DNA of 64,000 nucleotides, taken from the NCBI GenBank assembly GCA_913019905.1, contig CAJVZD010000006.1, forward strand, positions 1 through 64,000, written 5' to 3'. Below, one piece after another: positions 57,908 to 64,000 of this stretch. Origin of the DNA: an uncultured Cellvibrionales bacterium. Lineage in GTDB: Bacteria; Pseudomonadota; Gammaproteobacteria; Pseudomonadales; Dasaniaceae. Numbering within the stretch: the stretch's first letter is position 1; each line of letters opens with the position of its first letter. Under the pieces are notes generated by a model, which was given only the letters and a program-made list of their open reading frames with translations, did no database searches and was not told where the DNA came from. Position numbers and translations under genes: made by a program.

Positions 57908-59197
57908 TTAGCTGGCTTCCCTCGTTTTCGCTGTTAGGTCTTGTGTTTCTTCATCGAAATCTGTTGTGAATTGCCTGAATCCCAACACCACCAAAGCTGC
58001 AATAAAATATAAGGCGACAAATGTGATAAACGCTGGATTGTAGCTGCCGGTGGTATCAAAGACCCAGCCTGCCAATGGCACGCCGATAATCTGAATGGGA
58101 AACATGGCTGGACGCAGGAGTCCCATTGCTTGGCCAAATTTTTCCCGGCCGAATAATTTACCGATTAAAGTCGACTGCAGAGGAACCACGCCACCCATAC
58201 CAAATCCAAAGAAAGCCGCGCCCGCGCCAAATACCCAAAGGTTTGAGTCCATAAACATGGCCAATTGTCCGATGATCTGGGTCACGATGGTTAGCCATAG
58301 TGCTTTACGAGGGCTCCAGTGATCACCGAGCCAACCTAAAACAAGTTTCCCTAGTACACCGAAACCCGCGCATAGGGACATCACGAAGGAGGCCATTTGT
58401 AGAGAAAAGCCTGCATCGGTAATTCGTGGCACCATATGGGTTAGCGTTGCACTTTGGCAGCAAAATAGGAGCCCAACCGTCGTTGCTAATACCCAGAAGT
58501 TTCGCTCTTTAAGTACGGGAGTAGTGGTCTTGGCCGGAATGTTCGGGTCTGGTGTCAGATTTAGATCGAGACGCTGCGAATCACCGTCTGGCAGCAAGCC
58601 CACTTCTTCGGGGGTGGAAATAACCAATCTTAGCACGAGAGGAACAACCACAAATCCAGTAAACAACGCGTACAAAAGAAAGCCGCTTCTCCAGCCATAG
58701 TTTTCTATTAAAGCTGCACTGATAAAAGGCATCACAACGCCTGAAAATGAAATTCCGGTCGCCGCAATCCCCAGAGCCATGCCTCGTTTTTTGCTGAACC
58801 AATTGGTAACTAGTTTTGCCGTCGCCAGGCCGCCCATTGCGCTTGCGCCAAAACCGATGAATACGCCCAGCGCGAGATAGAACTCGGTTGGGGTGTTTAC
58901 TCGGCTCAAGGCAAAAAAGCCTAAGGCCATCGAAATAGCGCCGGTACCGATAACTCGTTTGAGTGGATATTTATCCAATGCTCTACCCACGAGTGGCGCA
59001 ACGACAGCTCCGACTGTTGCAGTGACAGTCAGTCCCAGCGACACTCCCAGTCGGGAGTTTCCAAACTCGGATGCGATTGCTTTAAAGAAAACGCCATAGG
59101 AGTAGAAGAAAAAACCAACGGCTACGAAGTCGACGAAAAATGCGACCGCAACCATGCGCCAGCCTAAGAAACGAACTCTGTTAGAGAGTAAAAACAA
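57908..59197 (-). CDS. Major facilitator superfamily transporter
   Basis: A 429-aa protein with about 12 membrane helices. The loop between helices 2 and 3 reads GRALDKYPLKRVIGTG, and NWFSKKRGMALGIAATG marks the monocarboxylate/oxalate-type branch. The cargo is unknown, possibly an organic acid. TTG at 59197 is preceded by AAGG; the first ATG is 14 codons on. It is upstream of the P450 gene, with the same strand and a 167-bp gap. Confidence 0.88.
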   Translation of the reverse strand: MFLLSNRVRFLGWRMVAVAFFVDFVAVGFFFYSYGVFFKAIASEFGNSRLGVSLGLTVTATVGAVVAPLVGRALDKYPLKRVIGTGAISMALGFFALSRVNTPTEFYLALGVFIGFGASAMGGLATAKLVTNWFSKKRGMALGIAATGISFSGVVMPFISAALIENYGWRSGFLLYALFTGFVVVPLVLRLVISTPEEVGLLPDGDSQRLDLNLTPDPNIPAKTTTPVLKERNFWVLATTVGLLFCCQSATLTHMVPRITDAGFSLQMASFVMSLCAGFGVLGKLVLGWLGDHWSPRKALWLTIVTQIIGQLAMFMDSNLWVFGAGAAFFGFGMGGVVPLQSTLIGKLFGREKFGQAMGLLRPAMFPIQIIGVPLAGWVFDTTGSYNPAFITFVALYFIAALVVLGFRQFTTDFDEETQDLTAKTREAS

Positions 59198-59425
59198 AAT
59201 AACCTTCTGCTTTAACGAGAAATTTTGAAAATGAATTTAAGCGCTTAAACTACCATGAAGACTGGAGCGCCTCTAGAAACAATTGTTCTGTATGAGAATA
59301 AAGAAGTGTTTGAAGATGGTTCTTTGGTAAGGATTTGCTGCCCGTGTGAGTAACAAGTGCTTTATAGGCAGGTCTTGATTGCATAGAATAACGGTCCAAT
59401 TAATACGGACTAGTGACTATTCCCT

Positions 59426-60235
59426 ATGAAAATTTCATCGACCCAATTTTTAAATCTAGGGCATCCCGTCGATACGCATCGCTGGCAATTGCCTATAACC
59501 GCCGATCTCACCGGGGGACGCGGTTCATTGTTCGGTGGTGCAGGCTTAGCGGCGGGGATCGTCGCACTCGAACAGGCCACCGAAAAACCGGTGATATGGG
59601 CGACGGGGCAGTACCTTTCAATTATTCAGCAGCCAGTGACACTCGATCTCGAAGTGACGTTACCGGCCGTAGGTCGCAATGTTAGCCAAGGGCGAGTAGT
59701 GGGTCATTTGGGCGATAAGGAAATTATCACTATATTGGGCGCTGTTGGTGAAAGATCGGATGAGTCAGCAGGCATGTGGCTACAATGTCCCGAAGCGGCA
59801 AACCCCAGTAGTTGCCGCGACATCGGGCGGCATAATGAAAGCGCCAGCATGCATGATAACGTCGATATTCGTATTGCCAGCGGCATGTTCGGTTTTTCGG
59901 GAATGGGAGAGCCTCGAGATGATGGGAGGTCGTTATTATGGGCCCGCATGCCAAACGTTGATCACGATGCTGGCGCACTGGCCATTATTGCCGATTATAT
60001 GCCGTCTGCCTTGGGCAGTGCGCTCGGCAAAATTATGCATTGCACGAGTATTGATAATACCATTCGCTATGCCAACAGAGAGATGACAGAATGGATACTT
60101 TGCGACAATCGAATGGAGTTTGTCGGCAACGGTTTCGCATACGGTACGATGCATATGTGGAGCGAACGGGGCAATTTACTGGCAACAGCGAGTCAGACGA
60201 TGATAGTGCGGACACCTGCTTCTGACACTAAATGA
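59426..60235 (+). CDS. Acyl-CoA thioesterase-like protein (TesB type)
   Basis: A 269-aa protein with two hotdog halves: LTGGRGSLFGGAGLAAGIVALE near residue 30, and the C-terminal EWILCDNRMEFVGNGFAYGTM that carries the Asp-based TesB active-site pattern. It would hydrolyse medium- to long-chain acyl-CoA. It is divergent from the MFS/P450 genes and followed by an SSS symporter 69 bp downstream. Confidence 0.8.
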   Translation: MKISSTQFLNLGHPVDTHRWQLPITADLTGGRGSLFGGAGLAAGIVALEQATEKPVIWATGQYLSIIQQPVTLDLEVTLPAVGRNVSQGRVVGHLGDKEIITILGAVGERSDESAGMWLQCPEAANPSSCRDIGRHNESASMHDNVDIRIASGMFGFSGMGEPRDDGRSLLWARMPNVDHDAGALAIIADYMPSALGSALGKIMHCTSIDNTIRYANREMTEWILCDNRMEFVGNGFAYGTMHMWSERGNLLATASQTMIVRTPASDTK

Positions 60236-60304
60236 GTCAACAATAATAACAATAGATAGGGTCCAGACAGGAGCCTATCTTCATAATCGAATTGAGATAA
60301 ATTG

Positions 60305-61753
60305 ATGGGTAATACAATTCAAGTGGCAGTATTTTTTGGCATAACGGCCTTGATCGGTTGGCTGACCTATCGACAATGCCGTGGTGTAGCACGTGTTAGC
60401 GATTCGAATAAAGAGTATTTTCTTGCTGGTAACGGGCTGTCGTGGGTATTCATTGCAGGCTCAATCACTTTAACCAATTTAAGTACTGATCAATTAGTCG
60501 GAATGAATGGTAACCAGATGTTTTTGCTGGCGTGGTGGGAGTTGTCGGCCGTGGTTGGCTTACTCATTCTCGCGACTGTTTTTGTCCCTATTTATTACAA
60601 GTATAATTGTACAACAACTACAGAATTGTTAGAAAAACGTTACGGTAGTAAACATATACGAGCCATGGTCGCGATACTTTTTTTACTCGGTAATGTTTTC
60701 CTCTATTTACCGATCATGTTGTATACGGGCTCCCTGTTTATGCAATCGATGTTTAACGTCGATATTCCAATACTGTTTATCGCGGGTGCTTTTGCTGTGG
60801 TCGGATCTGCCTACGCCATATTTGGAGGTTTGCGAGCTGTAGCCGTTTCGGACACGATCAGCGGTGTCGGTCTGTTGATACTAAGCCTGCTCATTGTTTA
60901 CCTGGCACTCGACGCGATTAACTTTGATTTTTCGGGTATTCCCGCCGAGCGATTAACCATGATAGGCGGTCCTGAAACACCGATACCATGGCCTACGCTT
61001 TTCACGGGAATGATCTTTATCCAAATTTTCTATTGGAGTACTAACCAAACGATAACGCAGCGCGCGATGGCAGCGCCCAGTGTTAAAGAGGCTCAAAAAG
61101 GGGTGTTTTTGGCTGCGGCAATCCGTTTGATCGTAGTGCCACTGATTATCGTTGTTCCTGGGGTTTGCGCCTATCAACTGTACGGCGATATTGGCGACGC
61201 GACATACGGCCGGATTGTCGGTGATTTGTTGCCAGGGTGGTTGTCTGGTGTTTTTGCGGCAATGATGGCCGCCGCCGTTTTGACGAGTTTTAATAGTGTT
61301 TTAAATTCTTCAGCTGCTTTATATGTGTGTGATCTTCACGAGAAATACATTAATGAAAAAACGGATGTGCATAAGTTGAATACTGTAATTTCGATATCTT
61401 TCGTCATTTTAGCGGTGGCTTTAGTGCCTGTTTATAGCGGGGCAGATAGTATTATCAATTTAGTGCAGCAGTTAAATGGCCTGCTGAGTATGCCCATTCT
61501 ATCCGCTTTCATTGTTGGGTTAATGTTCAGAAATGTCGACGCTGGAGCGGTTATTATTACAGTCGGATTTGGTATTGGCTTGTATGCAGTATTCACCTTT
61601 GTCTGGACGCCGATTCATTATATTCATCTGATGGCAGTGACTCTATTTACCTGCATTGCATTGGCGTTAGTCGTTAATCGGATTTTCTTTGGAAAGCGCA
61701 GTGAATTCGTTTTATTCCACACAAAATCTGAGTCGGCCGTGGTGGAAGGGTGA
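60305..61753 (+). CDS. Sodium:solute symporter (SSS family)
   Basis: A 482-aa protein with 12-14 membrane helices. SITLTNLSTDQLVGMNGNQM near residue 55 is the conserved sodium and substrate region, and TELLEKRYGSK follows the third helix. The wording resembles sugar/solute symporters of the SglT group, but the cargo is not evident. It probably shares a transcript with the TesB-type gene upstream. Confidence 0.9.
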   Translation: MGNTIQVAVFFGITALIGWLTYRQCRGVARVSDSNKEYFLAGNGLSWVFIAGSITLTNLSTDQLVGMNGNQMFLLAWWELSAVVGLLILATVFVPIYYKYNCTTTTELLEKRYGSKHIRAMVAILFLLGNVFLYLPIMLYTGSLFMQSMFNVDIPILFIAGAFAVVGSAYAIFGGLRAVAVSDTISGVGLLILSLLIVYLALDAINFDFSGIPAERLTMIGGPETPIPWPTLFTGMIFIQIFYWSTNQTITQRAMAAPSVKEAQKGVFLAAAIRLIVVPLIIVVPGVCAYQLYGDIGDATYGRIVGDLLPGWLSGVFAAMMAAAVLTSFNSVLNSSAALYVCDLHEKYINEKTDVHKLNTVISISFVILAVALVPVYSGADSIINLVQQLNGLLSMPILSAFIVGLMFRNVDAGAVIITVGFGIGLYAVFTFVWTPIHYIHLMAVTLFTCIALALVVNRIFFGKRSEFVLFHTKSESAVVEG

Positions 61754-61838
61754 CGACGATTTGAAAGATGATGAGATTAGAGCTCAGTTATTTCTCTTTT
61801 CTCTTTCAGATTAGATCTCTGAATTCTAAAGCTAAATG

Positions 61839-62681
61839 TTAAATGAACTCAATAATATCGCCGCAGCCCTCCTGTGGCGCTATTCGAAGTTGACCGTCCA
61901 AGCCTTCAGTAAAAGGGATTTCAGCGTTAAGGAGAAACTCGCGGGTATGGAGTCGGCTGGCCACACTAAAACTCAATACACAAAAGCAAGGTAAAGTCGG
62001 CGGTTGATAGATTGCGCCATATTGAGAGATAAAATAGTTTTCCGTCATAAAAATCAGCGATGTTTTTTCGGTACTGACAGTCAGAAAATCTTCTGAACGT
62101 GCGATACGGTCCCATCCAAACAATTTCCCATAACTGTCGGCGGCAACGTCGAGATCAGAAACGATCGCTGTGATGGAGTGAATGCCCAAAGCCCCGTTTA
62201 AATGGGATTTAACGTCGTCGGTAAACAGTTTTTCCCGGGAATGATGTTGGCAAATGAACATCATTCCCTGCGGTAGCTCATTCGGGTCTATCATGATGAC
62301 GGTGAAGCTGACTTCTGTCTCGCCGTTACTGGTGGTCGCCATTCGCGAGAACGTAAACGGGTCGTTCACAATCATGCCATTTTTCCGAAATGCCACCACC
62401 GCCGCTGCGGCGTTTTCGCTCGCCAGAGCAACAGCATAAGTTCCTTCCCGATTTTGTAAGCTTTTTGCAAAAGGAGGCTGGGGCGCATCAATGGAGTCTA
62501 TGGCAATTATTTCAACATAATTTTGTTCCGCTAGCATGATACATCGATTGGCTGTTCCCAGGCCTTTGTGAACAGATTTTGGCGTTAGTGTGAAACCTAA
62601 TTGCCGCATTTTGCGTGCCGACTCGTCCAGGTTATGGACGGGTACCATTGTATGATCGACGTTATCAATAGTTCCGGTCAT
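61839..62681 (-). CDS. VOC-superfamily (glyoxalase-like) protein
   Basis: A 280-aa protein with two betaalphabetabetabeta-type modules: DNVDHTMVPVHNLDESARKMRQLGF at the start and GIHSITAIVSDLDVAADSYGKLFGWDR in the second half, the pattern of glyoxalase_3-like domains. His11 and a Glu in EIIAID could bind metal. Function unknown; relatives include ring-cleavage dioxygenases and isomerases. GGGAGA precedes ATG with good spacing. Confidence 0.78.
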   Translation of the reverse strand: MTGTIDNVDHTMVPVHNLDESARKMRQLGFTLTPKSVHKGLGTANRCIMLAEQNYVEIIAIDSIDAPQPPFAKSLQNREGTYAVALASENAAAAVVAFRKNGMIVNDPFTFSRMATTSNGETEVSFTVIMIDPNELPQGMMFICQHHSREKLFTDDVKSHLNGALGIHSITAIVSDLDVAADSYGKLFGWDRIARSEDFLTVSTEKTSLIFMTENYFISQYGAIYQPPTLPCFCVLSFSVASRLHTREFLLNAEIPFTEGLDGQLRIAPQEGCGDIIEFI

Positions 62682-62754
62682 TGTTTGTGTCTCCCTGCGA
62701 ATTATTATCGACGAGATTTCGAATTATCGTTATTGCTCTTAATTGTATATGGCT

Positions 62755-63042
62755 TTATCGCAGTGCGAGTTTTATCGGATCAACTTTAATGTCCCGCCAT
62801 ACGTCGTTGACAACATAAGGGTCGTTGCTCAGCCACTCATCCAGTTTTTCCCTACTTTCAAAATCCATATACAAGGTGGAACCAATCATTTTTCCGTCGT
62901 CGTCGAGGATGGCTCCCCCAGCGATAAATTGGCCCGACTTCTGGAGTGGCGTGACATTGGCTAAGTGTGCCTCACGTACGAGTAAACGTCTGTTTAGTGC
63001 TTCTACGTCAGTGCCGTCGTAGGCTGTGATCATGAATTGCAT
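62755..63042 (-). CDS. YciI-family protein
   Basis: A 95-aa ferredoxin-fold protein. MQFMITAYDGTD, HLANVTPLQKSGQFIAGGAILDDDG and the C-terminal SNDPYVVNDVWRDIKVDPI match YciI, with the His and Asp of a putative active site. The ATG at 63042 is six bases after GGAG and is preferred over the TTG at 63084. It precedes the VOC gene on the same strand by 73 bp. Confidence 0.85.
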   Translation of the reverse strand: MQFMITAYDGTDVEALNRRLLVREAHLANVTPLQKSGQFIAGGAILDDDGKMIGSTLYMDFESREKLDEWLSNDPYVVNDVWRDIKVDPIKLALR

Positions 63043-63567
63043 GACTTGCTCCATTCCTATGATATTGACTTCGCGCTGCAACAAATCAAAAACGTTTATG
63101 TAGAATTGCTGGCAGCTTTGGCTAATTCAACTTGCTTTAATTGCATAGATGTTAGTAGTAGTGGCGGAAAAAGACTAACATATAGCGATTAGTTTATAAT
63201 CATCCCGAAAGAATTACTGTTCGAAAAACAGTTTTTCTTAAGCGCAGACTGGATTGTAGGGTCTTTCCAGCAATCCTTTCCTCCAGTAAAAAGAATTGGG
63301 CTTGCGATAGTCGATTATTGGCGGTGGCCTACTGTAGGATAAAGTTTGGTCTGGTGGTTCATAATCTCGAAAGCATATCGCTTTCTGGATAGTCGTATTG
63401 GCATAGTTCGGCTGTTTGCTGAGTATTTAGAGGTGATCTGATCGTTAAAAAACGTGTTTTTGTCGCGCTGATTCGCCCCTGCATAAGCGTAAAATAGAAA
63501 TGATGAAGCTGTTCGAGTGACTGACAGACTTAATTAATAAACGACTTTAGAGGTAAAAAACGGTTCA
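63043..63567. other. Divergent gap before the GMC oxidoreductase
   Basis: 525 bp without a gene or recognised element, between divergent genes, so it should contain promoters of both. No repeat was seen. Confidence 0.35.
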
Positions 63568-64000
63568 ATGATTAACATGGAATATGACTATATTATTGTC
63601 GGTGCCGGTTCAGCCGGTTGCGTGTTGGCCAATCGTTTGACGGCGGATGGCACAAATTCGGTATTGCTACTCGAAGCCGGGGGTAGCGACCGCGACCTGT
63701 TTATTCGCATGCCAACCGCCTTATCTTATCCGATGAACAATAAGCGGTTCAATTGGTTCTTTGATTCCGAACCGGAACCCGCGTTGGACGGTCGTTCCCT
63801 CCATTGTCCCCGAGGCAAAGTACTCGGTGGTTCTTCCTCTATCAATGGTATGGTTTATGTACGGGGCCACGCTTGCGATTTTGATGAGTGGGAACGACTA
63901 GGCGCAAAGAACTGGAGTTACAGCGATTGCCTCCCTTATTTCAAACGAAGCGAAAGCTGGATTGGTGGAGCTGATGAATACCGCGGCGGAGAAGGGCCGT
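63568..64000 (+). CDS. GMC-family oxidoreductase (BetA/AlkJ-like), 5' part
   Basis: The first 144 codons of a gene that runs past the right edge. The FAD loop [14 protein letters not shown] is near residue 14, followed by LLLEAGG, and [21 protein letters not shown] near residue 89 is the GMC signature 1. The family includes choline and long-chain alcohol dehydrogenases; beside the P450 a role in oxidising an alkanol is plausible. ATG 63568 or 63577 could be used; AGAGGT lies upstream. Confidence 0.9.
   Translation, partial: MINMEYDYIIVGAGSAGCVLANRLTADGTNSVLLLEAGGSDRDLFIRMPTALSYPMNNKRFNWFFDSEPEPALDGRSLHCPRGKVLGGSSSINGMVYVRGHACDFDEWERLGAKNWSYSDCLPYFKRSESWIGGADEYRGGEGP

Overview
The window looks like a chromosomal segment of a marine-type gammaproteobacterium related to Pseudomonas, Marinobacter and the Cellvibrionales. 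The main reason is gene order. The first 31 kb carries two conserved housekeeping blocks: ychF-pth-rplY-prs-tRNA(Gln)-ispE-lolB-TPR lipoprotein / hemA-prfA-prmC-moeB, and proA-nadD-rsfS-rlmH-mrdA-rodA-mltB-rlpA-dacA-ybeD-lipB-lipA. I recall both orders from Pseudomonas aeruginosa. Species-level placement is inference, because there is no 16S gene in the window.

Layout: 0.3-8.1 kb holds tRNA-Met with its terminator and a minus-strand series for translation (YchF, Pth, L25), PRPP synthesis, isoprenoid synthesis (IspE) and lipoprotein sorting (LolB plus a TPR lipoprotein). 8.4-12.6 kb runs on the plus strand: haem synthesis (HemA), peptide release (PrfA and its methylase PrmC) and MoeB. 12.6-16.0 kb is one large membrane GGDEF-EAL sensor. 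16.3-18.7 kb holds rhlB, then cysZ coupled to a small CWC-type Cys-rich gene. 19.1-30.8 kb is the plus-strand proline/NAD/ribosome/cell-wall/lipoate block, in which PBP2, RodA, MltB, RlpA and DacA build and trim peptidoglycan.

From about 31 kb the character changes to spaced accessory genes with long AT-rich gaps: an EthA-like Baeyer-Villiger monooxygenase, a TonB-dependent receptor, four hotdog/TesB-type thioesterases, a CaiB-type CoA-transferase, a GST, an IorA/IorB-like molybdenum hydroxylase with a Tat signal, a renal-type dipeptidase, an orphan MoxR-ATPase/VWA pair, a CYP153-like P450, SMP-30, MFS and SSS transporters, a VOC protein and the start of a GMC oxidoreductase. Together they suggest uptake and oxidation of hydrophobic organic compounds (alkanes, terpenoids, steroids or cyclic ketones) through CoA esters. 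The actual substrate is not visible in the sequence.

Three non-coding themes stand out. Short tandem duplications (7-15 bp units) sit in many intergenic gaps and in one coding linker. Two adjacent inverted-repeat elements at 31.4-31.6 kb share the same ends, and one carries a nested GTCATTGCGAG palindrome. A compact minus-strand unit at 53.4-53.6 kb combines a perfect extended Shine-Dalgarno, a 14-codon frame and a strong terminator, and matches nothing I recognise. Many genes appear to start at TTG or GTG with good ribosome-binding sites. No insertion sequence, CRISPR array or prophage was recognised. All family calls come from reading motifs; no database search was run.
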